Assembly: GCF_018304825.1 (NCBI RefSeq) | Contig: NZ_CP072648.1 | Coordinates: forward strand, 1,967,501-2,031,500 | Direction: 5' to 3' | DNA: 64,000 nt | DNA from: Chloracidobacterium validum | GTDB lineage: Bacteria; Acidobacteriota; Blastocatellia; Chloracidobacteriales; Chloracidobacteriaceae | Shown: positions 18,435-27,683 of the stretch, piece after piece | Layout of the letters: every line of letters starts with the position of its first letter | How positions within the stretch are numbered: position 1 is the first letter of the stretch | Notes under the pieces: model-generated | Databases searched by the model: none | The model's input: only the letters and a program-made list of their open reading frames with translations | Told to the model about the DNA's origin: nothing | Program-made: the position numbers and the translations under genes

Positions 18435-20237
18435 ATGTCGCTACCCTCCACGGCAACGCCCCCTGCATCCATGACCGTTAGCGAAGAGCGCATCGAACGT
18501 TTGCTGTACAGTCTGTCCGCCCTGGCCGACATTGGCGAAGCTACAACCGCCGGGGGGAGCTTTGAAACGACGGCACGGGAGCTGCTCCATTTGATTCTTG
18601 GAACGCTCGCCGCATCGAAGGGAGCGATTCTGCTTTACGATGCTGCCACAGAACAACTCCGGCCAGTCGTAGCACGCGGCATTGATAATCCACCCGCAAT
18701 CGCCCTGCCATCCCGGACGGCCGAGCAACTGCGGCTTCATCTAAAGCCGGTGGACCTGTTGGCAACAAATCACCTCCTGGCGGAACAAGTCACCGCTACT
18801 CCGTCGGCGTTTACCCGGTTGCAGTCACGTCTGTGGATGCCACTCGTCGTGGGGAGTCAGTTGGTTGGCATTCTAAGCCTGAGCGATAAGTTTGGGCGCA
18901 GCGACTATACGTCGGATGACCTGCAACTCCTGGCCACCATGGCGCAGCATGCGTCTCTCGCCCTCTATAATTTTCAAATCATCGGCGAGATTCGGGAAGC
19001 CAATTTTCGACTCAAGCGAAAAGTCCTCGAAATGCAATCGCTCTACGATGTCGGGCTGGCGATTGGAGCTTTGCATGAGCTAGACCCGATGGCCAGCGAG
19101 ATTATCCAACGGGCGGTAATGCTGCTCGATGCGAGTGAAGGCGTCCTGTTTTCGCTCGAAAAGGGAGGACTGCGGGTTGCGGCTTCGTTCGGACTGGATG
19201 CCGACTACCCCCCCAAAGCCCTGCTCCCGCTCCATCAAATTCAGCCACGTGAAATTCACGAGGTCGTCATTGCCAACCAACAGGGCTGCCGTCTCAACCT
19301 GCGGGAACAGGGCGGGTCTAAAAATTACGCCATTCTTCCGTTGGTGGTGAGCGGGCAGATCGTTGGCGTTCTCATGGTTTGCGATAAGCAGAGCCGGGAC
19401 GGTTACGCCTCCTTCACCGAAGAGGATGAGCAGTTCTTGTCGGCCCTCGCCACCCAGGCGGCCATTGCTATCGAAAACGCCCGGTTACACCAGGAAGCCA
19501 TCGAAAAAGAACGCATCGAGAAAGAGTTGGAGGTTGCCGCGGCAATCCAGCAACGGATTTTACCCGATGCCTCGCCCACGCTCGACGTTGTCGAAGTCAT
19601 TGGGGTGAACCTTTCCTGCCGCCAGGTGGGCGGTGACTACTACGACTACATCCGTTTCGACGAACCAAAGCTGGGGATCGTGATTGCGGATGTATCCGGC
19701 AAAGGAACGCCCGCGGCCCTTCTCGTTTCCACGCTCCAGGCAAGCTTTCGCGCGCTCGTTGAAAGCCATGATTTGGCTGAAACTGTCACACGCCTGAATC
19801 GGGTTATCTACAAGGCGTCGCCGTCATACAACTACATCACCTTCTTCTACGGCGTCCTGGACCTCGAAACGCGGTTATTTCGGTCAATCAACGCCGGGCA
19901 TAACGATCCACTCCTGTACCGTCCACGCACGGGCGAGTGGGTACGCTTTGCCAGCGGCGGTTTTTGCCTGGGCATGTTTGACTGGGGAACCTACGAGGTT
20001 CAGGAAACCCAACTCGAACCAGGTGATTTACTGTTTCTTTACACCGATGGCGTCACCGAATCCACCAATGAACGAGATGAGGAATTTGGCGAGGACCGCG
20101 CGCGCGCACTGCTTGCCGCAGCAGCCCACTTACCGGTGGATCAAATTTCAGCTCGCTTGTCAGCCGCCATTCAGGATTTCGTTGGGAACGCCCCCCAGCA
20201 TGACGACTTGACCTACGTACTTGCACGGGTGAAATGA
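18435..20237 (+). CDS. rsbU: GAF-GAF-PP2C serine phosphatase, RsbU type
   Basis: 600 residues from ATG 18435 (AAGGAATCCACC upstream). Two GAF sensory domains (about 30-175 and 205-350) are joined by helices; a helical linker (about 352-375, EKERIEKELEVAAAIQQRIL) leads to the SpoIIE/PP2C domain. Metal-binding aspartates sit in VGGDYYDYI, IADVSGKGTPAAL and HDDLTYVLARVK. It should dephosphorylate the STAS antagonist when the GAF domains sense a small ligand. It is the last gene of the partner-switch set, and the next gene starts one base after its stop. Confidence 0.93.
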   Translation: MSLPSTATPPASMTVSEERIERLLYSLSALADIGEATTAGGSFETTARELLHLILGTLAASKGAILLYDAATEQLRPVVARGIDNPPAIALPSRTAEQLRLHLKPVDLLATNHLLAEQVTATPSAFTRLQSRLWMPLVVGSQLVGILSLSDKFGRSDYTSDDLQLLATMAQHASLALYNFQIIGEIREANFRLKRKVLEMQSLYDVGLAIGALHELDPMASEIIQRAVMLLDASEGVLFSLEKGGLRVAASFGLDADYPPKALLPLHQIQPREIHEVVIANQQGCRLNLREQGGSKNYAILPLVVSGQIVGVLMVCDKQSRDGYASFTEEDEQFLSALATQAAIAIENARLHQEAIEKERIEKELEVAAAIQQRILPDASPTLDVVEVIGVNLSCRQVGGDYYDYIRFDEPKLGIVIADVSGKGTPAALLVSTLQASFRALVESHDLAETVTRLNRVIYKASPSYNYITFFYGVLDLETRLFRSINAGHNDPLLYRPRTGEWVRFASGGFCLGMFDWGTYEVQETQLEPGDLLFLYTDGVTESTNERDEEFGEDRARALLAAAAHLPVDQISARLSAAIQDFVGNAPQHDDLTYVLARVK

Positions 20238-20238
20238 C

Positions 20239-22152
20239 ATGCTCCGACACCAAATTGTCACACCTTTCAGTAATCGCTCGACCTGGGGCCGGCGGCTTTC
20301 CTACGGTGGCTTGCTTTTGCTGGTTGTTGTTGGCGCACTGGTGAGTGCCGCAGATCGCCGCGCGGCCGCCAATGACGGACTCGCCCTGGCGCGCGTGCTG
20401 CCGAAAGGGGCATTGGCTTATGTGCAGGCGCGTGATTTCTCCGACTTGTTGGCGCGCTGGCGAAACTCGCAGGTCCGTGAGCGTTACGAGGTGAGTGATA
20501 GCTACCGGGCCTTTCGCCGGTCACGGTTGTGGGCCAAGCTCAACGAACGGATCAAAGAGTTCGAGACCAATGTAGGTGTCACGCTGACAGAAGATGTCGT
20601 CGCGCAAATGGCAGGCAAGGGAGCGGCCATTGCGCTCTATGACATGGGCAAACTGGAGTTGGCTTTTGTCACTGAGCTGTCGGCAACCCAGGCAACGGCA
20701 ACGCCCCTGCTGGCTCGCAAAGCGCTCTTTGAGAACCGAACAACGGCCACCGGCCAGTCCTACTTGGTACGGGAGCTGGCTACGGATGGCGGACGGCTGC
20801 GCCAAGGGCTATGTGTTGCCACCCCACCTGGCCAATTCATTGTCACGACTAACGAAGCTTTGATGCAGCGCGCCCTCGATAACCTTGGTGGCAACCGTGG
20901 GGATGACCTTCTTTCCACCATGGGGCCGACGCTGTCCATTGCCGATGGCTTCGTGCCGCATGATCTGACGTTATGGACGGACGTACCGCGCCTCCGCAAG
21001 CAGCCTTATTTTGGCTACTACTGGGTACAGGGGGCGGCAGCCACCGAACTCAATGGCATCGAAGCCACGCTGGCAGATGTCACCTTCGCACAAGACGGCA
21101 TTGAGGAGCGCCGCTGGTCACTGACGACTGGGCGCGTAGTTCCGGCGGCCCTGACATCCCAGCAGCAGTCCGTTGCGCGCCAGTTGCTCAATGCCGCGCC
21201 GTTCGCGGCCGTTGAAACAGTCAAGAAGGCGGATGACGCGGTGGAGCGGATCGCCGCCTTGGTCGTTGGAGTGGTTTTCCCTCCATTGCGCACGCCAACC
21301 GCAACCGAGCCGCCACGGATTCGGGTGATTGACGATACGACGGACGCGACGGCAAGCCGTGGACGCTACCAGCGACTCGATGCGCGCTTCGACCGCGACC
21401 TCGACGACCCCAATGCGCCCTCATCACTCCCCACAGCGCGCCAGACACTGTCACGCCAGACGGCACAGCCACCCGATCCACTGGAGGTTGAGCTGGTCAA
21501 TCTCCTTCGGTCTGCCCAGCCAATCTATATTGCCAAGCTTGGGGAGACCAACACTGCCCCTGGCTCGCCGTTCGTGACCTTTGAGCGGGCGCTGGTCATT
21601 CACTGCGAACGTTCCTTTGATACCAAAGCCTATGAAGCCGCTGTAGCGCGGGCGATTGCGCGGCGGTACTTCGTGGCTGGAACAGTTCCACAAATCACGT
21701 GGCAAGTTGGACCCACTGGCGTGGCGGCAGCGCAGGCGGCTGCGCCGCTCGAACGTGGCAGCGCCTACTTCGTGAGCAACGACTTGGTGGTTATTGCCAG
21801 TTCCCAAGCCTATGCGGAACAGCTCAAGGCACGCTTGGCCGCTTCGTCTCCGGCAGGTGCCGGAGCGTTGCCGGCTCCCTATCGGCAGGCCATTGTTCGC
21901 CTGCCGGATTTGTCGCCAGGCTACCAACAAGCCATGCGAATGATCGGATTTCGGGGCGCTTCGCCCCTGATGCCGCTTGAAGAAGAACCGATGGATGAGT
22001 CCGTCGCGTTCTTTGGTCAGAATGTATCTTCTTTGCTCACGGTGACGGAGGAATTCAACACGCTGACGGTTGAGTCAGCGGCTACCGATGGCCGCTTGGT
22101 CGAGCGCATTCACTATGGACGCCGAACAATGTCACCCCGGACTGGCGAATAG
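20239..22152 (+). CDS. large exported hypothetical protein
   Basis: 637 residues; N-terminal hydrophobic segment (about 20-40, LSYGGLLLLVVVGALVSAA) is a signal peptide or anchor. LPKGALAYVQARDFSDLLAR and a later KFEN-like repeat architecture resemble the broad family of secreted proteins annotated as DUF3352, but I am not certain. A low-complexity Asp/Pro-rich stretch lies near 390-420. No catalytic motif. It begins one base after the phosphatase stop (TGACATG), so it is cotranscribed with the Rsb module. Function unknown. Confidence 0.8.
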   Translation: MLRHQIVTPFSNRSTWGRRLSYGGLLLLVVVGALVSAADRRAAANDGLALARVLPKGALAYVQARDFSDLLARWRNSQVRERYEVSDSYRAFRRSRLWAKLNERIKEFETNVGVTLTEDVVAQMAGKGAAIALYDMGKLELAFVTELSATQATATPLLARKALFENRTTATGQSYLVRELATDGGRLRQGLCVATPPGQFIVTTNEALMQRALDNLGGNRGDDLLSTMGPTLSIADGFVPHDLTLWTDVPRLRKQPYFGYYWVQGAAATELNGIEATLADVTFAQDGIEERRWSLTTGRVVPAALTSQQQSVARQLLNAAPFAAVETVKKADDAVERIAALVVGVVFPPLRTPTATEPPRIRVIDDTTDATASRGRYQRLDARFDRDLDDPNAPSSLPTARQTLSRQTAQPPDPLEVELVNLLRSAQPIYIAKLGETNTAPGSPFVTFERALVIHCERSFDTKAYEAAVARAIARRYFVAGTVPQITWQVGPTGVAAAQAAAPLERGSAYFVSNDLVVIASSQAYAEQLKARLAASSPAGAGALPAPYRQAIVRLPDLSPGYQQAMRMIGFRGASPLMPLEEEPMDESVAFFGQNVSSLLTVTEEFNTLTVESAATDGRLVERIHYGRRTMSPRTGE

Positions 22153-22154
22153 GG

Positions 22155-22694
22155 TCAACGGGGCGGCGGGGTGCGCAGCAAGGCAAGGATGCTTTCCAAT
22201 CCGGCGCGGACTTGATGGAGCGTCGCCAGGGCCTTGTCAACCTGGGACGCATCCGCAGGCGATAACTCAGCCGGGGTTTCCGTGGTCGTTTCCACAAGGG
22301 ACGACTCCACTGGTTGGGTAACGGAAAGTGAAGCGGCCGGTGAAGGGTCGGCCGGACGCTCGATGGATACGACCTTGAACCGACTACTAGCCGAGCGTTC
22401 AGCGGAAAGTCGCTTCTTGGCGCCGGCGATGGTGAAACCTTCATCCTCGCGCAACGACTTGATGCGGAGGGCAATCTCGACATCCTTACGCCGATAGATT
22501 CGCTGCCCAGCCGAACTTTTCTGGGGCGCGAGCTGCGGAAACTCTTGCTCCCAGTAACGCAACACGTGCGGCTCGACACCGACAATCTCGCACACTTCAC
22601 CAATTTTGAAGTACAGCTTGTCGGGGATAGAAACCTTGCCGCGCGGCGTCTCGACGGTATGCGCGGTTTTCCGCCCCTCAGATGAATACGCCAT
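22155..22694 (-). CDS. MerR-family transcriptional regulator
   Basis: 179 residues. The MerR-type helix-turn-helix starts near residue 27: [20 protein letters not shown] then [10 protein letters not shown] and [11 protein letters not shown]. The C-terminal part is a Ser/Thr/Pro-rich linker plus a helix ([20 protein letters not shown]). It has no metal-binding cysteines, so it is not a metal sensor of the classic kind; YFKIGEV-type regulators like this often neighbour translation or stress genes. AAGAGGTTAGTTT precedes the ATG. Convergent with the exported protein gene two bases away. Regulated genes unknown. Confidence 0.9.
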   Translation of the reverse strand: MAYSSEGRKTAHTVETPRGKVSIPDKLYFKIGEVCEIVGVEPHVLRYWEQEFPQLAPQKSSAGQRIYRRKDVEIALRIKSLREDEGFTIAGAKKRLSAERSASSRFKVVSIERPADPSPAASLSVTQPVESSLVETTTETPAELSPADASQVDKALATLHQVRAGLESILALLRTPPPR

Positions 22695-22802
22695 AAACTA
22701 ACCTCTTGGCGCGCGAACACGTGAGATGGAAGCACAGTTATGCGTAAACGTAACCGAATGTTAGGCTTCATCTCCTTGTCCGTCAACGATTTCAATCATG
22801 AT

Positions 22803-22827
22803 CCCTGGTCGCGCGGCGCGACCAGGG
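22803..22827. promoter_or_regulatory. perfect 11-bp hairpin upstream of the glutaredoxin-like gene
   Basis: CCCTGGTCGCG and CGCGACCAGGG are separated by three bases. The hairpin ends 19 bases before the ATG at 22847 and directly abuts the AGGAAAGG ribosome site. There is no T-tract, so it is not a standard terminator. It could be an operator or an RNA structure that controls ribosome access. Confidence 0.55.
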
Positions 22828-22846
22828 CAGGAAAGGCAAAACTCAC

Positions 22847-23371
22847 ATGCTCAGTGAAGTGGTTTACCTCTACGATGATGGTTCTCATGAAGCGGAAGTC
22901 GGCCAACTCAAGGCTTTTTTCCTAGGTCTCAACGTGGATTGCAACGTAATCAACGTCGCTGAAGATACAGAGGCACAGCACATGGTCGCCAACTGGACTG
23001 ACCAGATTCCGGCCGCCTTCCCCATCGTGCGCATTGGTGAAAAAATCCGCGCACTGTTTTTCAAGGCGACGCCAGCCACGCTCGCGCCGGCTTACGCGCC
23101 TGGGGTGGGCGTTCCGCTGGCCGGACAACCGGTGACCATCTATAGCGCCAACTGGTGCCCGGACTGCCGCCATCTCGAACATTACCTTGATGCCGCTGGC
23201 GCAACCTACACCAAAGTTGACATCGAGCAGACTTCGGGGGCGCCAGAGCAGATCATTCGGTGGAGCGGCGGACGGCGGGTCGTCCCGACCGTCAAAGTCG
23301 GCGATGCGGCGTTGCTCTTCAATCCAGGACCGCACGTTTTGGAGCGCTTGCTTGGTCTCAACGTAGCCTAA
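22847..23371 (+). CDS. tandem thioredoxin-fold / glutaredoxin-like protein
   Basis: 174 residues in two parts. Residues 1-80 look like a thioredoxin fold without an active-site CxxC, ending at FPIVRIGEKIRALF. Residues 95-174 are glutaredoxin-like with the redox motif WCPDC (about 103-107) and the cis-proline loop RRVVPTVKVG. It probably reduces disulfides or carries glutathione-type or mycothiol-type reductant in the cytosol. No signal peptide. A hairpin and AGGAAAGG lie just upstream. The exact substrate is unknown. Confidence 0.85.
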   Translation: MLSEVVYLYDDGSHEAEVGQLKAFFLGLNVDCNVINVAEDTEAQHMVANWTDQIPAAFPIVRIGEKIRALFFKATPATLAPAYAPGVGVPLAGQPVTIYSANWCPDCRHLEHYLDAAGATYTKVDIEQTSGAPEQIIRWSGGRRVVPTVKVGDAALLFNPGPHVLERLLGLNVA

Positions 23372-23533
23372 TAGCCTTTTGAGCCGTTGCCCCGCAGATG
23401 GTTGTCACTTATGATTCGACCAACTGCACAGGAGGACGCGAGACAGACGGCGAGCCGCATCGAGCATCGTGTTGCGCGTGGCGACTTATTCCCGTCTCGC
23501 CCTCAAGGGCGAAATCTCTCGCGCAAGATACGG

Positions 23534-24337
23534 ATGGAGCCACTCCCAAAACGCTTTGTCCTAGCGGTACTGGCTGCCCTCGCTTTGGCTGGACTGTCGG
23601 TCGGCGGGTACACTTGGCTTGGGTTCCGACCGCCAAACCCAACGGCTTCGACGCCAGGCTTCACACTAGAGACAGTCGCCGCCAAGGAAACCGCCAGTGA
23701 CGCCATCCTGAGCGAGTTGCTGGCCGACGATTACGCCGACGCCGAGGAACTTGAATACTATGACCGCGCGGCGGTTCGACAGGCGTTGCTGGCCGAGGAG
23801 CGACACGCAACCGGGAAGCGCGCAGTGGCGGTTGCTTATTTGCTTGCCGCGCTCGATGAGGACTACACCCGCCATCGGGACATCGTGGTGGCGGCACTTC
23901 AGGCGCGCCTGGCCGACCCGACTGAAGATGATGACGCCATCGAATATGCCATTTCGCTTTGCATGCGCGGTGACGCCACGCTTCAGCAGCCGCTTCTGGC
24001 AGCCGGACTACGGTGCGCCGGAGAGACGGCCGAACTCCTTGGCTCGTTCTACGCTGAACTCATCGCCAGTGACGTGGATGGTTTTTTGGACGCCCTGAGC
24101 CTGTTTCAGGAACCGGAGCAGTGCCGTATCGCCGACTTGATGGCGGCAAGCCTTGTAACGACAACTCAGGAACAAGTTTCCGATGAGGTCTTCGAGGCAG
24201 TTTTGGAACGCCTGGAACAGCGCGCCAAATATGGCAAGCCAAGGCTGCGGGCGGTTGCCAAGCGGTGTCTAGCCGCTTTGGACCGCGAACTATCGGACGA
24301 TACATCAACCTTCCCAAGCCACTTGGCGCGCGACTGA
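23534..24337 (+). CDS. hypothetical single-pass membrane protein
   Basis: About 267 residues from ATG 23534; the frame stays open upstream to 23411 or 23387, so the N-terminus is uncertain. One hydrophobic helix (RFVLAVLAALALAGLSVGGY) anchors an acidic, helix-rich exterior domain (LLADDYADAEELEYYDRAAV) that may be a repeat fold. No catalytic residues are recognised. It follows the glutaredoxin-like gene. Confidence 0.65.
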   Translation: MEPLPKRFVLAVLAALALAGLSVGGYTWLGFRPPNPTASTPGFTLETVAAKETASDAILSELLADDYADAEELEYYDRAAVRQALLAEERHATGKRAVAVAYLLAALDEDYTRHRDIVVAALQARLADPTEDDDAIEYAISLCMRGDATLQQPLLAAGLRCAGETAELLGSFYAELIASDVDGFLDALSLFQEPEQCRIADLMAASLVTTTQEQVSDEVFEAVLERLEQRAKYGKPRLRAVAKRCLAALDRELSDDTSTFPSHLARD

Positions 24338-24340
24338 AGG

Positions 24341-24368
24341 CGGGAAAGGCAAATTCACTTGTTTCCCG
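24341..24368. terminator. weak inverted repeat between convergent genes
   Basis: CGGGAAA and TTTCCCG are separated by 14 bases in the gap between the plus-strand membrane protein and the minus-strand small ORF. No U-tract, so it may only help termination. Confidence 0.3.
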
Positions 24369-24428
24369 TTCTCCTATCCGCCGTCCAGTTACTTGCCGGT
24401 CGCCACAGGGCAAAGACCAGGCGCAGAC

Positions 24429-24695
24429 TTAGTGGGTGGTTGTATGGCTATGGCCGCGGTCGCCACTCGGCACGACATTCATTGAAAAACGATTGAAGTC
24501 AATCGCCCGCTGGCGCCCAACGATGCTCTGACGGCTATACCCATCGAAGCCCAAGACATCCAAGTAAAGCGCGAGGTCAAAATCTGAAACTAGGTAGAGT
24601 ACGGCCGGGGCATGTTCTTCCTGGCATAGCATGAGAAGCCGTTCAACGACTTCCACTGGAGCGAAGTGTTTCTGTGGGTCTTGGAACGAGGCCAT
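24429..24695 (-). CDS. small hypothetical protein, 88 residues
   Basis: The ATG at 24695 has GAGGTGG upstream, and the protein has normal composition (VVERLLMLCQEEHAPAVLYL then a His/Thr tail, GDRGHSHTTTH). A buried amphipathic pattern suggests a small folded domain. No family recognised. It ends within a region free of other genes. Confidence 0.55.
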   Translation of the reverse strand: MASFQDPQKHFAPVEVVERLLMLCQEEHAPAVLYLVSDFDLALYLDVLGFDGYSRQSIVGRQRAIDFNRFSMNVVPSGDRGHSHTTTH

Positions 24696-24833
24696 CGTCT
24701 GCCACCTCGGTGGGGTGGCATCCCGTGCGGGATACCTTCCAAACTACGCCACGCTACCGGAAGGGACGAAACAACATTGGTGAGTGATAGATGGCGTGGC
24801 ACAACCTTGCCCGAACTTGCCACCCCCTGCAAG

Positions 24834-25685
24834 TCAAGCGCGTGAAGCGACTGGCGTCGTCTCGGTTTCCCAGTTAGCCGGCTCGGTGGGGGTCATGGCT
24901 GGCGCGCCCCACACACAGCGCCACTTTTCACGCCACGTTGGGCGCGTTCGCATCGCGTCAACCATCTCTTTCCAGGCGTGGAGATTGGCCCACAGCGGGT
25001 TGTAGCTCCGAAGTGGCTTGATGATGCCATAGCGCACCGGCTCGCGTTCCTCGGCAAATGTTCCAAAGAACCGGTCCCAGATGATCAGAATGCCGCCGTA
25101 GTTTTTGTCCAGATATGGTTCGTTGACGCCATGGTGAACGCGGTGATGCGTCGGGCAGTTGAAGACCCACTCCAGCCAGCCCATCCGCCCCACAAACTGG
25201 GTGTGAATCCAGTACTGATACAGCAGGTTGATCGCATGGGCAGTGAGCACCATCTCCGGTGGGAAGCCAAGCAGCGCAATGGGAACGTAAAAAATCCAGG
25301 CTACCAGCCCACCAAACCAGCTCTGACGCACCGCGACACTCAGGTTGTAGTGATCACTTGAATGGTGAACGACGTGCATGTTCCAGAAAAACCGGCTTTC
25401 GTGGCTAATCCGGTGGAACCAGTAGTAAAAGAAATCGTCCAGCAGGAGCACCACGGCCCATGACCACCACGCAGGCTCAATTTTGAACGGCGAAATGTAC
25501 CAACAGAACCAGTAAATCGCAGCGGTGGGGATAAACTTCCCCATCAAACTGCCGGCGCCAATCGCCATGTTCGTCAACGTGTCTTTCCAGCTAAAGAAGC
25601 CGGTGCCCTTGATGCGATCCCAAATGGCTTCCAGCGCGATGGTGATGAAAAAAAGCGGAATGGCAGAAAGAATCAGGTTTTTCAT
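24834..25685 (-). CDS. sterol desaturase / fatty acid hydroxylase family membrane enzyme
   Basis: 283 residues with several membrane helices and the family's histidine boxes: HRISHE, HVVHHSS and THHRVHHG, which bind a di-iron centre. These enzymes hydroxylate or desaturate lipids using O2. Downstream KNYGGILIIWDRFFGTF is a further family hallmark. Substrate is unknown (a hopanoid, sterol, carotenoid or fatty acid are all possible). No partner reductase gene is adjacent. It starts with ATG at 25685. Confidence 0.93.
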   Translation of the reverse strand: MKNLILSAIPLFFITIALEAIWDRIKGTGFFSWKDTLTNMAIGAGSLMGKFIPTAAIYWFCWYISPFKIEPAWWSWAVVLLLDDFFYYWFHRISHESRFFWNMHVVHHSSDHYNLSVAVRQSWFGGLVAWIFYVPIALLGFPPEMVLTAHAINLLYQYWIHTQFVGRMGWLEWVFNCPTHHRVHHGVNEPYLDKNYGGILIIWDRFFGTFAEEREPVRYGIIKPLRSYNPLWANLHAWKEMVDAMRTRPTWREKWRCVWGAPAMTPTEPANWETETTPVASRA

Positions 25686-25925
25686 GGCAAACGGCTCAGT
25701 CTAGCGATAGAAAACGGGTGAACGAGTTTAGCTCACCACACTGGAAACATAAACTTGGTAAACGACTTGTCTTGGTTGCGCTTCCAACCGTTCGGCGACG
25801 CACCGACGTCTGGTGTTTCCATACCGTCAGGGGATTGCTTCTGATGCCAAGGGCAAAGGCCACGTAGGTAACACGCAGATAACAAGCACATCGGATGACC
25901 AACCACACTGAACGAGGATACTGAC

Positions 25926-26810
25926 ATGACAGCCGACCGCATTCGAAGAACTTGCTCGCTAGTATGCGTGACTGGCCTGGCCAGCCTGCTGCTCGGATGG
26001 GGCAGTTTGGGAAGTGTCACAACCCAGGCGCAAAGTGGTGGGCGACCACGCACCGTCCCGCCGCCAACCACAAATCCGTCGGAGCAAGACTTCCCATCAC
26101 CGACCACCGGGCAGAACAACCGATCAGACGTCCGCCGTGGCAGCCCACTCGACATCGAGCGGATCATCGAGCGCTTTGTGGAGAATGAATCGCTGTTGCT
26201 ACGCGAGTTCGCCAACTACCTTTATCGGCAGGAAGTCCGCATGCAGACCCTAGGGATTGACGACCGCCCAACTGGTGAGTTCTACCGGCTATCTGAAGTG
26301 TCTTTCACGGAAAACGGTCAACGGAGAGAGGAAATCAAGCGATTCCCACCATCAACCCTGCAGGGGCTGCAAATCACACCGGCCGACCTCGAAGACTTTG
26401 GCACGACCAAGCCTTTCTCAATCACCAAGGAAGATGCTCCGCTGTACAGCATCGAATACGTTACGCGGGAGCGGCTTGACGAGCTGAACACGTACGTTTT
26501 TGAGGTTCGCCCCAAGCGAGTTCCCAAGTTTCAGTCTGGCGGCAAGCGATTCTTTGCCGGGCGCGTTTGGGTGGATAGCCAGGATTTGATGGTTGTCAAA
26601 ACGGCTGGGCGCACGCTGCCTGAAGACAAAAACAACAAGTTTCCACGCTTTGAAAGCTACCGGGAAAATATCGAGGGGCGATTCTGGTTTCCGACCTATG
26701 TTTACGCCGACGACGTCCTGGAGTTTCCCGGAAGTTCAGTCCACATCCGGTTGGAAATCCGCTACACGAACTACCGACGCTTTGAAACTGATGTGAAGGT
26801 GATTGATTAG
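25926..26810 (+). CDS. exported protein, outer-membrane lipoprotein-sorting-like fold
   Basis: 294 residues with a signal peptide (about 1-36, SLLLGWGSLGSVTTQAQ) and a Pro/Thr/Ser-rich linker. The remaining domain contains FFAGRVWVDSQDLMVVKTAG, a pattern I associate with LolA/LolB-like exported proteins that bind lipid moieties. GAGGATACTGAC precedes the ATG at 25926. It stands alone, followed by a hairpin and the convergent sodB. Function not established. Confidence 0.75.
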   Translation: MTADRIRRTCSLVCVTGLASLLLGWGSLGSVTTQAQSGGRPRTVPPPTTNPSEQDFPSPTTGQNNRSDVRRGSPLDIERIIERFVENESLLLREFANYLYRQEVRMQTLGIDDRPTGEFYRLSEVSFTENGQRREEIKRFPPSTLQGLQITPADLEDFGTTKPFSITKEDAPLYSIEYVTRERLDELNTYVFEVRPKRVPKFQSGGKRFFAGRVWVDSQDLMVVKTAGRTLPEDKNNKFPRFESYRENIEGRFWFPTYVYADDVLEFPGSSVHIRLEIRYTNYRRFETDVKVID

Positions 26811-26860
26811 CCGGCCGACAAAGTCAAATCTCACCGTTCAAAAGTGAACCTGCACCGAAC

Positions 26861-26889
26861 GTGGACGCGCGCGTTCGACGCGCGTCCAC
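26861..26889. terminator. GC-rich hairpin between convergent genes
   Basis: GTGGACGCGCG pairs with CGCGCGTCCAC around a seven-base loop, an 11-bp perfect stem, in the gap between the exported protein and sodB. A small GTTCA/TGAAC stem lies just before it. No U-tract on either strand, so termination is plausible but not certain. Confidence 0.45.
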
Positions 26890-26950
26890 AACGGTTGGTT
26901 TGCACAGAAGGCTTGCGAGCCAAGCCCAGGCGCGGCGGGCGGCTTGGAAG

Positions 26951-27550
26951 TTAGGCGGCCTGGGCGAGATTGGCGGCAGCGAAATCCCAGTTCACCAGGT
27001 GGTCAAGGTAGGTCTGGAGAAAGTCCGGGCGGCGATTTTGGAAGTCAAGGTAGTAGGCATGCTCCCAGACATCGCAGGTCAGCAATGCCGTTTGCCCATG
27101 CACCAGCGGCAAATCGGCGTTGGCGGTTTTGGTGATTTTCAGGTCGCCATGGTCAAGCACCAGCCACGCCCACCCGCTGCCAAACTGGGTGATGCCGGCT
27201 TGCTTGAAGGCTTCTTTGAACTGGTCAAGACTGCCGAAGGCGTGGTTGATGCGGTCGGCCAACTCACCCGTTGGCGCGCCGCCGCCATTTGGCTTCATCG
27301 AATTCCAGAAAAACGTGTGATTCCAAACTTGCGCCGCATTGTTGAAAAGCCCGGCATTGGCCTCGGTGTGGGCGGCTTGAATAATTTCTTCAAGCGACTT
27401 TTCGGCATGGGGCGTGCCGTCAATGAGTTTGTTCATGTTGTCCACGTAGGCCTTGTGATGCTTGCCGTGGTGAAACTCAAAGGTGGTCGCTGAAATGTGC
27501 GGCGCGAGCGCATCCTTGGCATAAGGCAATTCCGGTAGTTCGAAAGGCAT
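26951..27550 (-). CDS. sodB: iron superoxide dismutase
   Basis: Converts superoxide to O2 and H2O2 in the cytosol. About 199 residues from ATG 27550 (AGGAG upstream); the longer frame to 27574 is unlikely. Metal ligands lie in FEFHHGKHHKAYV (His), AAQVWNHTFFW (His), and TCDVWEHAYYLD (Asp, His). The glutamine in AAQVWNH and FGSGWAWLV favour the Fe-type over the Mn-type enzyme. No partner genes are needed. The nearest gene on the left, reached through a hairpin, is convergent. Confidence 0.95.
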   Translation of the reverse strand: MPFELPELPYAKDALAPHISATTFEFHHGKHHKAYVDNMNKLIDGTPHAEKSLEEIIQAAHTEANAGLFNNAAQVWNHTFFWNSMKPNGGGAPTGELADRINHAFGSLDQFKEAFKQAGITQFGSGWAWLVLDHGDLKITKTANADLPLVHGQTALLTCDVWEHAYYLDFQNRRPDFLQTYLDHLVNWDFAAANLAQAA

Positions 27551-27683
27551 GTGGGTTGCTACTCCTGAGAACATGATGGCGCGTCCGGTGGCCGTCAGCG
27601 CGGATGAAATTTGGTGTGACGAGACTTTACCGAAGCCCAGCGGCCAGGGCTATCCATTCCAGCAGGTTGTCGCCGGACACCGG

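Noticed and set aside
26951-27550. Manganese superoxide dismutase
   Set aside because: The glutamine in AAQVWNH matches Fe-type enzymes, although metal choice cannot be proven from sequence.
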